DNA from: Rhodopseudomonas pseudopalustris
GTDB taxonomy: Bacteria > Pseudomonadota > Alphaproteobacteria > Rhizobiales > Xanthobacteraceae
Length of the DNA: 64,000 nt
Reading direction: 5' to 3'
NCBI RefSeq assembly: GCF_900110435.1
Contig: NZ_FODT01000003.1
Span: 62,001 to 126,000 of the forward strand
Positions 1-8,519 of this stretch are shown here, piece after piece; within the stretch, counting starts at the first letter, position 1; each line of letters opens with the position of its first letter. The notes below the pieces were generated by a model that saw only the letters and a list, made by a program, of their open reading frames with translations, did no database searches and was not told where the DNA came from. A program made the position numbers and the translations under genes.

Positions 1-370
1 CGCTGAGGAGAAGCCTCACGCGCAATTCTGTTTCAGATTCAGCAAATTATCTCCCGAACTCGGGATCGACCGGGTTGAATAAAGCGCGCCATGCCTGATC
101 CTTCAGTATGACGGAATCATGACGCAGTGTTGCGTGCTTACCACAGGTTCCCCAAATGAAGATAGGTATCTTTGTTTGGTCCTTTCAATAGCTAACTTTG
201 TTATGTATCGAGTCTCTGACGGACGGAGGGGGGCACCTCGAAGTCATCCCTGCCCAACGAGAGGCCACGCAGGATCTGCGGGCTCTCCCAGGGTGGTTCG
301 CGGGTGATACCGTGCGGCCGATGCTTGAAGCCGACGGCGTTGCCCAAAAAGGCAAACTTGGAGGTTTCAA
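1..370. other. Non-coding leader before the porin gene
   Basis: No convincing gene lies here. Short open frames exist on both strands, but none has a ribosome site plus a recognisable protein. The last 15 bases carry a good ribosome-binding site (GGAGG, about 5 bases before the porin ATG), so this stretch probably contains the porin promoter and 5' leader. I could not place a -35/-10 pair with confidence. Confidence 0.5.
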
Positions 371-1867
371 ATGAATTTCGTTAAGGGGCTGTTGCTGGGC
401 AGCACGGCCGCGTTGATGGCGACGACCGCACAGGCCGCCGACCTTCCGCTCAAGGCCAAGGCCGTCGAATACGTCAAGATCTGCTCGCTCTACGGCGCGG
501 GCTTCTACTACGTCCCCGGCACCGACACCTGCATCAAGCTCGGCGGCTACACCCGCGCTGAAGTCGCGTTCAACGCGTCGGGCATGACCGAGACCCCGGC
601 CTGGAACGGCAATGCCGGCCAGGGCAACCGCCTGTCCAACAACACCATCTTCCGGTCGCGTCAGGACATCAACATCGACACCCGCACCGCCACCGAATAC
701 GGCGTTGTGCGCACCTATTTCGACTCGGTGTTCACCTGGACCAGCGGTGGCTCGGCTTCGACCGTTGCGGGCGGCGAACTCGGCGTGTACTTCGCCTTCG
801 TGCAGTTCGCCGGCTTCACCTTCGGTAAGGCGGTGTCGCAGTTCTCGACCCCGTGGAACGGCACCCCGGGCAACATCACTTCGAACCTGCTCGGCGGCGA
901 CGACACCTCGACCGGCGTGAACCAGGTCGCCTACACCGCCGAATTCGGCAACGGCGTGAGCGGATCGGTCAGCCTCGAAGATCAGTCCAGCTATCGCCAG
1001 GCCCAGGGCGTCTCCGGCGTCTTCAACACCACCGGCCTTGGTGCGAGCGGCACGACCCAGAACACCCCAGTGAGCTGGCTCTCGGGCGCCGGCCCGGGCG
1101 TGAACTACATCGCCGGCACGCAGGTTCCTGACATCGTCGGCAAGATCCGCGTCGACCAGGCCTGGGGCCTGTTCCAGGTGTCGGCGGCTGCGCATCAGAT
1201 CCGCGCCAGCTACTACAACCCGACCCTCGAGACCACCGGCCATCCTGACGACAAGTGGGGCTACGCCGTGCTCGCCGCGCTGTCGCTCAAGAACCTGCCG
1301 ACCGGCCCCGGCGACAGCATCAACCTCGATGCGACCTATGCCGACGGCGCGATCCGCTACGTGATCGGCGGCACCAGCCCGAACAACTTCTCGATGTTCG
1401 GCAACAACGCGCTCGGCGCGTACCAGTCCATCGCGATCGGTTCCGCGGTCGACGGCGTGTTCACCACCGGCGGCGGCATCGAGACCACCAAGGCCTGGGG
1501 CATCCGCGGCGCGTTCAACCACAACTGGACTCCGCAGTGGTCGACTTCGATCTTCGGCGCTTATTCGTCGGTCGACTTCGGCGGCACCGGCGGCGCCCTC
1601 TACACCACCGGCCTCCGCAACGCGATCGGTGGGAACTTCACGGGCACCCCGAACTTCAACATCGCGCAGATCGGCACCCGCACTGCGTGGACTCCGGTCA
1701 AGAACCTGACGTTCTCGGGCGAAGTGATCTACACCCGCATCGACCAGAACTACGAAGGTACGACGAACGCGGTCAACGCCGGCGCAACCAAGCCGACCAG
1801 CGCTGTCTACCAGTTCAAGGACCAAGATACCTGGACCGGCGCGCTCCGCGTCCAGCGGACGTTCTAA
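371..1867 (+). CDS. Outer-membrane porin, Porin_2 family
   Basis: This is a trimeric beta-barrel porin for passive diffusion of small hydrophilic solutes across the outer membrane. A signal peptide covers residues 1-23, with probable cleavage after AQA-A just before DLPLKAK. The mature N-terminus has the family's conserved segment with two cysteines (Cys38 and Cys54) around YGAGFYYVPG. The protein ends in an aromatic residue (...VQRTF), as outer-membrane barrels do. The length of 498 residues is normal for alphaproteobacterial porins. The ATG is preceded by GGAGG at good spacing, and a strong intrinsic terminator follows, so the gene is probably monocistronic and highly expressed. Family assignment is firm; pore selectivity cannot be told. 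Confidence 0.95.
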   Translation: MNFVKGLLLGSTAALMATTAQAADLPLKAKAVEYVKICSLYGAGFYYVPGTDTCIKLGGYTRAEVAFNASGMTETPAWNGNAGQGNRLSNNTIFRSRQDINIDTRTATEYGVVRTYFDSVFTWTSGGSASTVAGGELGVYFAFVQFAGFTFGKAVSQFSTPWNGTPGNITSNLLGGDDTSTGVNQVAYTAEFGNGVSGSVSLEDQSSYRQAQGVSGVFNTTGLGASGTTQNTPVSWLSGAGPGVNYIAGTQVPDIVGKIRVDQAWGLFQVSAAAHQIRASYYNPTLETTGHPDDKWGYAVLAALSLKNLPTGPGDSINLDATYADGAIRYVIGGTSPNNFSMFGNNALGAYQSIAIGSAVDGVFTTGGGIETTKAWGIRGAFNHNWTPQWSTSIFGAYSSVDFGGTGGALYTTGLRNAIGGNFTGTPNFNIAQIGTRTAWTPVKNLTFSGEVIYTRIDQNYEGTTNAVNAGATKPTSAVYQFKDQDTWTGALRVQRTF

Positions 1868-1900
1868 CTTGTAACGAAAGGAAACATGTAAACCTCCAGG

Positions 1901-1930
1901 AACCTCCGGCGATGCCCCGCCGGAGGTTTT
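1901..1930 (+). terminator. Intrinsic terminator of the porin gene
   Basis: A perfect 11-bp stem (AACCTCCGGCG at 1901-1911 pairing with 1918-1928) with a 6-base loop is followed by a TTTT run. It lies 33 bases after the porin stop codon and fits a rho-independent terminator for that gene. Confidence 0.85.
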
Positions 1931-2284
1931 CCTGTTTGTGGGGACCGCTGAGCTGCGCCGGGTAGCAGACGAGAACTCATCGACAGATCGAACTGATAGC
2001 AGACGCGAATGAGCAAGAGGCTTGAACGCGCTGCAACCGCCAGCCATCGGCGTCGATGCCTTGGGCGCTGCCAGCGCCGCGAAGGCCAGCGTGGCCAAGG
2101 CGACGATCCTTTTCCGAAGCAACTCTCAGTCATTCCGGTCCGTCCGTCGCCACGCCAGATCTTCGCTTCTGTCGCGGTTTGTCGATCGAACGCTGGAAGC
2201 AGCTTTCACATCCGCGCGACGCCCCCACCCTGCGGAACCATTGGCGGCGCGGCGCTTTGTGATTGCGGGAGAACAAATCGCACC
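1931..2284. other. Gene-poor gap between porin terminator and small ORFs
   Basis: No gene is supported here. On the minus strand a TTG-initiated frame from 2122 begins with a signal-peptide-like run (MLRKRIVALATLAFAALAAP). It then runs on antisense through the porin without any recognisable protein, so at most it is a remnant. The right part presumably carries the promoter of the small gene starting at 2285. Confidence 0.35.
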
Positions 2285-2482
2285 ATGCGCAAGCTGATCG
2301 CGTTCGACGAGGACACGTTCGACAAGCTCAGGCAGCTCGGCCGCGACCGCATGGCCACGCTGCAGGAGCTGGCCGACGAGGCCTTCGCCGATCTGTTGAA
2401 AAAGCACGGCATTCCGATCGATCTGAAGGACGCGCTGCGCAAGAGCGCTGCGACGTCCGACCAGCATCGCGGAAAACACTGA
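2285..2482 (+). CDS. Small conserved hypothetical protein (65 aa)
   Basis: The 65-residue protein begins MRKLIAFDEDTFDKL and is charged and predicted helical (residues about 8-55), ending in a basic tail. The N-terminal strand followed by two helices is reminiscent of the small ribbon-helix-helix-like proteins common in this bacterial group, but no diagnostic residue lets me assign DNA binding. I chose the ATG at 2285 over the longer open frame because the protein-like composition begins there. It sits 12 bases before the Rmf-like gene, so the two are probably co-transcribed. Confidence 0.6.
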   Translation: MRKLIAFDEDTFDKLRQLGRDRMATLQELADEAFADLLKKHGIPIDLKDALRKSAATSDQHRGKH

Positions 2483-2494
2483 GGGACAAGACCG

Positions 2495-2656
2495 ATGGCA
2501 AACGATCCGTTCGAACTCGGCGAACGCGCCGCGCGGCTGAACATTCCCGCCGAGGCCAACCCCTATCAGGACGGCAGTGAAGAGCACGCGCTCTGGGCCG
2601 CCGGCCATGAGCGGTTCGCATCCGCGATCGAAGCAACCGAATCAGAAGGCGGATGA
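2495..2656 (+). CDS. Rmf/CrpP-like small protein (53 aa)
   Basis: This 53-residue protein contains the pattern GERAARLN...NPYQDGSEEHALWAAGHERFA. It matches the fold signature of the Rmf/CrpP family: a helix with a G-x2-A repeat, then NPY, then W-x2-GH. Ribosome modulation factor promotes ribosome dimerisation (hibernation) in gammaproteobacteria. Alphaproteobacterial relatives of this size are mostly uncharacterised and might bind ribosomes or other targets. It begins 12 bases downstream of the preceding small gene, with GAGGGA as ribosome site. Membership is inferred from the motif only. Confidence 0.6.
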   Translation: MANDPFELGERAARLNIPAEANPYQDGSEEHALWAAGHERFASAIEATESEGG

Positions 2657-2678
2657 GCGGCGACCCGATGCAGATCGG

Positions 2679-3209
2679 TCAGCCGATCTTCTTGAGGCCC
2701 TTGGCGTAGCGCGGGCCGTTGGCCGCGTAGAACATCGCAGGCCGCTCCATCGCCGCCGCCTGCGCCGAATCGAGCGCGCGCGCCACCTTGGCCGGCGCGC
2801 CGATGATCAGCGAATTCTCCGGAAACTGTTTGCCCTCGGTCACGATCGCGCCGGCGCCGACGATCGAGCCGCGGCCGATCCGCGCGCCGTTCATCACGAT
2901 CGCGCCCATGCCGATCAGCACGCCGTCCTCGATGGTGCAGCCGTGCAGGATGACGTTGTGGCCGATCGTGCAGTTCTTGCCGACGGTGAGCGGGAATCCC
3001 GGGTCGGTGTGGCAGGTCGAGCCGTCCTGCACGTTGGAGCCCTCGCCGATCTCGATCCACTCGTTGTCGCCGCGCAGCACCGCGCCGAACCATACGGTGG
3101 CGGACGGCTTCAAGCGAACCTTGCCGATCACCGTCGCGGTGTCGGCGATGAAGTAGTTTCCATCCTGCGGAAGATCAGGGCGCTGCCCGTCGAGCTCGTA
3201 GATCGCCAT
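2679..3209 (-). CDS. Gamma-carbonic anhydrase-like hexapeptide-repeat protein
   Basis: This is a left-handed beta-helix protein of the gamma-carbonic anhydrase/PaaY/YrdA family, 176 residues from the ATG at 3209 (MAIYELDG). Hexapeptide repeats run from about residue 20 to 150. The three zinc-ligand histidines of the family can be placed at His67 (CHTDPG), His84 and His89 (IGHNVILHG). The enzyme may hydrate CO2 or act as an acyl or CoA-ester hydrolase; many members have no measurable anhydrase activity. A longer in-frame start at 3233 exists but adds eight residues not typical of the family. It is transcribed convergently to the small ORFs at 2285-2656. Confidence 0.88.
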   Translation of the reverse strand: MAIYELDGQRPDLPQDGNYFIADTATVIGKVRLKPSATVWFGAVLRGDNEWIEIGEGSNVQDGSTCHTDPGFPLTVGKNCTIGHNVILHGCTIEDGVLIGMGAIVMNGARIGRGSIVGAGAIVTEGKQFPENSLIIGAPAKVARALDSAQAAAMERPAMFYAANGPRYAKGLKKIG

Positions 3210-3268
3210 CTCGGTCTCCTGTTGCCGAAGCACTCATGGCAACGCGGGCGCAAGAGGGCAATGGTTTT

Positions 3269-3598
3269 TCAGGCGACGACGCCGACCGCGTGCAGCACCA
3301 TCAGCAGCACGGTGCCGGACATCATGCTCCAGGTGCCGGCGAGCACGGTCGCCAGCATCACGAATTCCGTGCGGCGGCGCTCGATGCGCGGACCGAGCAG
3401 GGTGTTGCGCATGATGATGAAGGGTGCGGCGAACATCAGGAACGGAACCGCGGCGAAGCTCCGGGGCACGACCCCCTGCTGCAGCAGGCCGAAGCCCGCC
3501 GGCTGGCGCAGCATCGCCTGATAACCGCTTGTGAGCGCGCCGGCGACCGCAAAGCCGATCAGCAGCGAAAACAGATTGTTGAATGCATCCGGCGACAT
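3269..3598 (-). CDS. Conserved small membrane protein of unknown function
   Basis: This is a 109-residue hydrophobic protein with about three membrane segments (residues about 8-25, 48-65 and 80-105) and a short basic loop (GPRIERRRTEF) between the last two. It has no recognisable catalytic motif. Proteins of this type are conserved in Bradyrhizobium and Rhodopseudomonas genomes. It is transcribed in the same direction as the carbonic anhydrase-like gene, 59 bases upstream of it. Confidence 0.7.
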   Translation of the reverse strand: MSPDAFNNLFSLLIGFAVAGALTSGYQAMLRQPAGFGLLQQGVVPRSFAAVPFLMFAAPFIIMRNTLLGPRIERRRTEFVMLATVLAGTWSMMSGTVLLMVLHAVGVVA

Positions 3599-3784
3599 CG
3601 ACAGCCTCGCTTACGCAACCCCACGCCCCCGGGTGTCGCAAAAAGCGGCCTTGCCCGCCATCGCATCGTTAAAGAACGGTTAACGGGACGCGTGCGAAGG
3701 TGGCGCTGCATTGCTCAAAATCGTTCGGCGGTGCCGCGCCGCAATGGCTCGTCGTTCGTCATTCGCTCGGGTTATGATCCTGTA

Positions 3785-4495
3785 ATGACTTTGGTTTCGT
3801 CCGCGTCCCAGCGTCACCGCCGCCGCCCTGCGGCGCCCCGCAGCACCCGCATTCCGATCGCTGTCGGGGGCATCGTGCTCACCGTTTCAATCGCGGCGGT
3901 GGTCTATCTGCTGTGGCCGACTTGGCGCGCGCAGGCGGTCGGCGATCCCGAACGCACGCCGGTGAGCGTCGGCGAGACGCTGTTCAACGTGCCGACCAAG
4001 GCCTTCCGGGTCAAATTCCAGCGCCATTCCGGGCCGCAGGAGCGCGTCGACCTGGCGTTCCTCTATCCCTCGCTCACACCGCCGGAGCGACCAAAACGCG
4101 CCACCGCGGAAGATGTCGCGGAGTTCCATCCGATCGACCGGATCTTCGTGTCGATCGCCGAGCATAACGACACGCTGGCGCCGGAGGCGCGGCTACGGAC
4201 GATCTACCCGCGCTATCTCGCGCCGTCTGCGCAGCAGGTCGAGGACGGGCTCACGGTCCGCCCGTTCGCCGAAGCATCGCCGTACAGCGCCGAGGATCTG
4301 GTCACCGCCGAGCAGCCGGGACTGGCGGCGCGCTGTACCCGCGACCGGCAGACGCCGGGCATGTGCGTCGCCGAGCGCCGGATCGACGGCGCCGACCTCA
4401 GCTTCCGGTTTCCGCGGCAATGGCTTGCACAATGGCGCGACGTCGCAGCCGCGATCGAGCGGCTCACCGCGCAGCTCCACGCCATTCACGGTTAG
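3785..4495 (+). CDS. Hypothetical inner-membrane-anchored protein
   Basis: This 236-residue protein is unrecognised. A basic N-terminus (QRHRRRPAAPRS) is followed by a single membrane helix at about residues 24-44 (IPIAVGGIVLTVSIAAVVYLL). The rest is a soluble domain that should face the periplasm. The domain has two cysteines (in ARCTRD and GMCVAE) that could form a disulfide. I took the ATG at 3785 because the open frame upstream overlaps the gene on the other strand and has no protein-like features. A hairpin follows the stop directly. Confidence 0.7.
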   Translation: MTLVSSASQRHRRRPAAPRSTRIPIAVGGIVLTVSIAAVVYLLWPTWRAQAVGDPERTPVSVGETLFNVPTKAFRVKFQRHSGPQERVDLAFLYPSLTPPERPKRATAEDVAEFHPIDRIFVSIAEHNDTLAPEARLRTIYPRYLAPSAQQVEDGLTVRPFAEASPYSAEDLVTAEQPGLAARCTRDRQTPGMCVAERRIDGADLSFRFPRQWLAQWRDVAAAIERLTAQLHAIHG

Positions 4496-4501
4496 AAATT
4501 T

Positions 4502-4528
4502 CGAGGCTCTGATCGAATCAGAACCTCG
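4502..4528 (+). terminator. Stem-loop after the 3785-4495 gene
   Basis: CGAGG and TCTGAT pair with ATCAGA and CCTCG around a 3-base loop, with one C-A mismatch, 6 bases after the stop codon. No T run follows, so this may be a weak or factor-dependent terminator or just a 3'-end stabilising hairpin. Confidence 0.4.
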
Positions 4529-4590
4529 GCGCGTCCTCCGCGAGCGAGCTGCGCGACTGCGGACGACGCGCCGTGGGGAGGGTCGCGGGT

Positions 4591-4809
4591 TCAGCCGAGG
4601 TCGACGAGATCTTCTTCGAGGATCGCCATCTGAAACTGGAATGAGCGATCGTCGTCCTCGTCATCGACGAACAACACGCCGACAAACTCCTCGCCGATAT
4701 ACACTTCGGCGGAATCGTCCTTCTTCGGCCGCGGCACTACGCGGATTTTCGGATTTCCGAACACCCGCTTGAGATACGCATCGAGTTTTCTGACTTCCTG
4801 AACGTCCAC
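4591..4809 (-). CDS. DUF3126 family protein
   Basis: The 72-residue acidic protein has the compact, very conserved alphaproteobacterial sequence KLDAYLKRVFGNPKIRVVPR...EVYIGEEFVGVLFVDDEDDD that defines DUF3126. Its function is unknown. I place the start at a GTG at 4809 (VDVQEVRKLD): a GGAGA ribosome site lies 7 bases before it, and family members start at this position. The longer ATG frame from 4887 adds unrelated residues. It lies upstream of and divergent from nothing obvious; cysE follows on the same strand but upstream. Confidence 0.88.
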   Translation of the reverse strand: MDVQEVRKLDAYLKRVFGNPKIRVVPRPKKDDSAEVYIGEEFVGVLFVDDEDDDRSFQFQMAILEEDLVDLG

Positions 4810-4995
4810 GGTGTTCTCCAATCCAGACAAAATACAAGCGCTTCCGGCGCGATTCGGACATGCCGTCCGAACGGCCAATCGCGGCAAGCGAGGCCGCCGT
4901 CAGTACGTTCTGGGGCCGTTCACCGCAACCCCTCGCGTCGAGTTGCAAACCGCATTCGCGGCGAGATGCGCAACGCCCGACGAAAGTTCATCGGC

Positions 4996-5856
4996 TCATA
5001 TCCCGATGGCGTTGAGCATCTGATCCATGGTGCGCGACGGCTCGGCGCAGCCCGCCTCGCCCACCACCTTCGCCGGCACGCCGGCGACCGTCATGTTGTG
5101 CGGCACATCCTTCAGCACAACCGACCCGGCGGCGACGCGCGCGCAATGCCCGACCTCGATATTGCCAAGAATCTTCGCGCCGGCGCCGATCATCACGCCG
5201 TGGCGAATCTTCGGGTGACGATCCTCGTGCTCCTTGCCGGTGCCGCCGAGCGTCACGCCGTGCAGGATCGAAACATCGTCCTCGATCACCGCGGTTTCGC
5301 CGACGACGAGGCCGGTCGCATGATCGAGGAAAATCCCGCGGCCGATCCGGGCGGCGGGATTGATGTCGGTCTGAAACACCGCCGATGCGCGGCTCTGCAG
5401 ATACAGAGCGAAATCCTTGCGCCCCTTGAGATGCAGCCAGTGCGCAAGCCGGTGTGTCTGGATCGCGTGGAAACCTTTGAAGTACAGCAGCGGATCGATG
5501 AACCGGGAGGTCGCCGGATCGCGATCGAAGATCGCGACCAGGTCGGCACGGAAAGCATTGCCGATATCGGGCTGCTCGCGCAGGGCTTCCTCGAAAGTCT
5601 GGCGGATCAGATCGCCCGACAAAGCCGCGTGATCGAGCCGCTCGGCGACCCGATGCACCACCGCGTCTTCGAGCCGGTCGTGATGCAGCACGCTGGCGTA
5701 GATGAAGGAGGCGAGTTCGGGCTCGCGGCGGACAACGTCTTCCGCTTCGTTGCGCACCCGTTCCCAGATCGGATCGAGCGTCGTCAGTGTCGCGGGTTGC
5801 GAATGGACCTGATGCATCACCATGCCGGCTCTCTCGATCTCGTCTCTCGCGTTCAT
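4996..5856 (-). CDS. cysE: Serine O-acetyltransferase
   Basis: It transfers acetyl from acetyl-CoA to L-serine to give O-acetylserine, the first step of cysteine biosynthesis in the cytoplasm. The N-terminal helical SATase domain (residues about 25-130) is followed by a left-handed beta-helix. The catalytic pair equivalent to E. coli Asp143 and His158 is seen as Asp164 (QTDINPAA) and His179 (LDHATG). HGVTLGGTGK and DRHPKI are also conserved. The length (286) is close to E. coli CysE (273). The start may be ATG codons 11 or 13 residues further in (5823 or 5817), where a GAGAG ribosome site is better placed. Confidence 0.95.
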   Translation of the reverse strand: MNARDEIERAGMVMHQVHSQPATLTTLDPIWERVRNEAEDVVRREPELASFIYASVLHHDRLEDAVVHRVAERLDHAALSGDLIRQTFEEALREQPDIGNAFRADLVAIFDRDPATSRFIDPLLYFKGFHAIQTHRLAHWLHLKGRKDFALYLQSRASAVFQTDINPAARIGRGIFLDHATGLVVGETAVIEDDVSILHGVTLGGTGKEHEDRHPKIRHGVMIGAGAKILGNIEVGHCARVAAGSVVLKDVPHNMTVAGVPAKVVGEAGCAEPSRTMDQMLNAIGI

Positions 5857-6051
5857 TATAGCACGCCGACGGCAACCCTGTCGCGGCGCCTGACGACCGC
5901 CGCAAGGCCGCCTGATGGCGTCGTTAACCTGTTGAACGCGCCCGACATTCTTTTTGAACGCGCGGCAGCGCCCGCGGTTCGTGCGGACTCTCGAGATGGG
6001 GAGCCGGGCGCTTCCGTCAAGCGCAGCGCCCGCGGACCGGGGACGTGCGGC

Positions 6052-6804
6052 TTACGGACGGCGCGCGAGAAAATCAACCACGCCCTCCTTGTAGACGCGA
6101 TCGCCGACCGCGCGCATGTGGTCGCGGCGCGGGATATCGAGCACTTCGGAGCCTGGGATCATGCCGCTGAGTTCGTGCGCCGAGCCCGCGACGTCATCGG
6201 CCGTGCCGACCGCGATCAGCACCGGCACCGCGATCCGCGCCGCCTCCTGTTCGCTCATCAGCAGCCGTGAACCGCGCAGGCAGGCGGCCAGCGCCTTGCG
6301 ATCCGAGCGGGTCTGATCGGCGAAGGCGCGGAAAACCCGGCCGACCGGATCGCTGACGTCATCGAGCGACGGCGCTTCCAGCGCCTGCGCGACGGTCTCG
6401 CCCGGCCCGCCGCCTTTGACCAGACCGCTGCCGATGCCGCCGAGGATCGCCGCGCGGACGCGCTCGGGACATTCGCGCGCCAGCGTCGCGGTGATCCGGC
6501 CGCCGAGCGAGTAGCCCATCACATCGGCGCGATCGATCGCCAGATGATCCATCAGCGCGATGACGTCGGCCGCCATCGCGGCAAGTCCGTAGTCGGCGGG
6601 ATCGTACAATTTGGCCGACTCGCCGTGGCCGCGATTGTCGATCGCGATGACGCGACGGCCCGCGCGCTTCAGCTCCGACAGCCAGGACGGATACACCCAG
6701 TTGACGTTCTTGTTCGACGCGAAGCCGTGCACCAGCACGATCGGATCGCCCTCGCCGTCGTCCAGATACGCAATGTTGACACCGCCGTGATTAAAGCTCG
6801 GCAT
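6052..6804 (-). CDS. Alpha/beta-fold hydrolase
   Basis: This 250-residue alpha/beta hydrolase has the nucleophile elbow GYSLGG (Ser99), an oxyanion region LVHGFASN, an acid in GTADD (Asp203/204) and the catalytic His229 (RRDHM). The segment IDNRGHGES is typical of esterases and 3-oxoadipate enol-lactonase-like enzymes, but the natural substrate cannot be named. It stands alone between cysE and a long unknown gene on the same strand. Confidence 0.88.
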   Translation of the reverse strand: MPSFNHGGVNIAYLDDGEGDPIVLVHGFASNKNVNWVYPSWLSELKRAGRRVIAIDNRGHGESAKLYDPADYGLAAMAADVIALMDHLAIDRADVMGYSLGGRITATLARECPERVRAAILGGIGSGLVKGGGPGETVAQALEAPSLDDVSDPVGRVFRAFADQTRSDRKALAACLRGSRLLMSEQEAARIAVPVLIAVGTADDVAGSAHELSGMIPGSEVLDIPRRDHMRAVGDRVYKEGVVDFLARRP

Positions 6805-6898
6805 CGACCGTCCGATGAGTTGTTGAAGGAGATGGTGAGGCAGGAACGCAGCAGGACCAGGAGGGAGCAGGATAGAGCGTTACTTCGGTCGGCGACAG

Positions 6899-8059
6899 TT
6901 ACGAAACAGACAGGGCAGACGCCACCGCAGACGGATTGACTTGCGCGCGCTGCGCCCGCTTCGCCTCGGCCATCAGACGTTTCGCGCGTCGCGCCTTGCC
7001 GCGATCGATCGCGGCCTGTGTCAGCCGCTCGACGCCGGCCTTGAGCGAGGTAACGAGGCCGAACAGAGTCATCAGCGCGCCGAATATCCACCAGGCGAAA
7101 TTCCAGGCGCCGGTGGTCAGCAGCAGCGCACCGCGGCCGAGGATCTTGAGAAAGGCGCGCGTCTGACCGCCCTTGGATTCGGCGAGCCGCGCCGCCCGCG
7201 CAACGTCCTTCGGCCCCTCGGCGATCTTCAGCGTATCGAACGCGCCGCGCGCGCCGGCTTTCTCGCCGACTCGCCCGACGTCCTTGGCGAGCCGCATCAG
7301 GCCGCCGGCCTTCTCGGCGCGGAACGCGGCCTTGACCGCCGTCAGCATCTCGGCCGGGCGGCTGATCGACGAGCCTGCGACCGCGCGCTGCAGCGCCGGC
7401 GCATCGACCACCTCGCGCGCCGAGCGGCCGGTCCATTTCGCCAGCCCCTCGCTGAGCCGGCCGACCTTGCGGGCGTCCTTGACCAGCGTCAGCCCCGCCC
7501 GCACCGGCGCAGCGCCGCCGATCGTCACATAGGTCGCCGCGGTCGCCGCGATCCCAGCCGCGGCGAGGCCGAGCACGACGCGATCGATGTCCGCGCCGGT
7601 CGCGAGATTTTTTCCTTCGCGCACGACGTCGCGAATGTCGCCGAACACCAGCAGGTCGCCCGCCACTGTGCCGGACAGGCTGGCGACATCATCGGCCTGT
7701 CCGGTGACGAGGCCGGTGGCGAAGCGGGTGGCGATGTTCACCGCCGACTGCTCGGCCGCAATCGCCTCCCTGACTTTCGCGATGAGGTCCTCGGGAAGTT
7801 TGATATTTCGTGTAGCGGCAAGCTCGACCAGACTGCTGGCGAGGTCGGCGTCCTTGGCGTCGAGCGCGTCCGAGATGTGACGTTCGATCAGTCCCGGGTC
7901 TTGTTGTAACGCGGACCCGATCTGCAGTTCCGACAGTTGCGCCGGATCGTCCTGCGCGGCAAGAAGCGCGGCACTGCGGCGGGCATGCGGCAGGGCGAGC
8001 ACCAGCGCGACCGCGCAGAGTGCGATGCCAGCCTTTGCGATGCCTAGTTTCAGACGCAT
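6899..8059 (-). CDS. Long hypothetical membrane protein (386 aa)
   Basis: I do not recognise a family function. The N-terminus has a signal-anchor (residues about 8-24). A region rich in acidic helices (40-130) precedes a hydrophobic stretch around residues 165-185 (glycine/alanine-rich). Near the C-terminus a second hydrophobic segment (ILGRGALLLTTGAWNFAWWIFGALMTLFG, about 310-340) is followed by a strongly basic tail (RGKARRAKRLMAEAKRAQR). A GAGGG ribosome site precedes the ATG. The architecture suggests an inner-membrane protein with a large domain between two membrane segments. It is an orphan in its context. Confidence 0.7.
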   Translation of the reverse strand: MRLKLGIAKAGIALCAVALVLALPHARRSAALLAAQDDPAQLSELQIGSALQQDPGLIERHISDALDAKDADLASSLVELAATRNIKLPEDLIAKVREAIAAEQSAVNIATRFATGLVTGQADDVASLSGTVAGDLLVFGDIRDVVREGKNLATGADIDRVVLGLAAAGIAATAATYVTIGGAAPVRAGLTLVKDARKVGRLSEGLAKWTGRSAREVVDAPALQRAVAGSSISRPAEMLTAVKAAFRAEKAGGLMRLAKDVGRVGEKAGARGAFDTLKIAEGPKDVARAARLAESKGGQTRAFLKILGRGALLLTTGAWNFAWWIFGALMTLFGLVTSLKAGVERLTQAAIDRGKARRAKRLMAEAKRAQRAQVNPSAVASALSVS

Positions 8060-8266
8060 TTCACGCGGCCCTCATTGCTCTCAATGTGGGATGTCACACT
8101 TGGGACACAACCGATCCGACGAAAGAAGGGCTTCTCCAACACCATGGGATTGTGTCGAATTTCGACGGGCAAAGCCTGTCCGCGCGCTCTAGGAATCATG
8201 AGCAGACGCCGGTATGGTGCGCTGCACCGTGATGATTGCCCTCCGTCGCGAGCAAAGGTGAGCTGA

Positions 8267-8512
8267 ATGTCCGACCACGTAGTTCCACATTTCCAGAACG
8301 ATGCCGGCGTTCCAATGATCGAGATCGGCTCGAAGGAATTTATGTGCGTGGGCGCCAATCCGCCGTTCGATCATCCGCATGTGTTTCTCGATCTCGGCAA
8401 CGACAACGAGATCATCTGCCCGTATTGCTCGACGCTGTATCGCTACGCGCCCGACCTCAAATCCGGCGAAGCGCGTCCGCCGGAATGCGTGCTGAAGGAC
8501 AAGGTCGCCTGA
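8267..8512 (+). CDS. Zinc-finger protein, zf-CHCC (NDUFS6-like) family
   Basis: This 81-residue protein has the zf-CHCC pattern: Cys27 (FMCVG), His36/His38 (FDHPH), Cys51 and Cys54 (CPYC). The fold is shared with the mitochondrial complex I accessory subunit NDUFS6, and in alphaproteobacteria it is usually a free-standing small protein. The role may be zinc-dependent assembly or complex I association; that is inference. An AAAGGTGA ribosome site is seen. The next gene begins 7 bases after its stop, so the two are probably co-transcribed. Confidence 0.9.
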   Translation: MSDHVVPHFQNDAGVPMIEIGSKEFMCVGANPPFDHPHVFLDLGNDNEIICPYCSTLYRYAPDLKSGEARPPECVLKDKVA

Positions 8513-8519
8513 TCGCGAC

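Noticed and set aside
119-307. 62-residue frame upstream of the porin
   Set aside because: No ribosome site and no similarity to any protein pattern; it lies in the likely promoter/leader.
185-2122. 645-residue open frame antisense to the porin
   Set aside because: It is a GC-rich shadow of the porin gene: composition is Arg/Val/Asp-rich with no domain, and the porin on the other strand has signal, motifs and terminator. Only its first about 20 residues looked protein-like.
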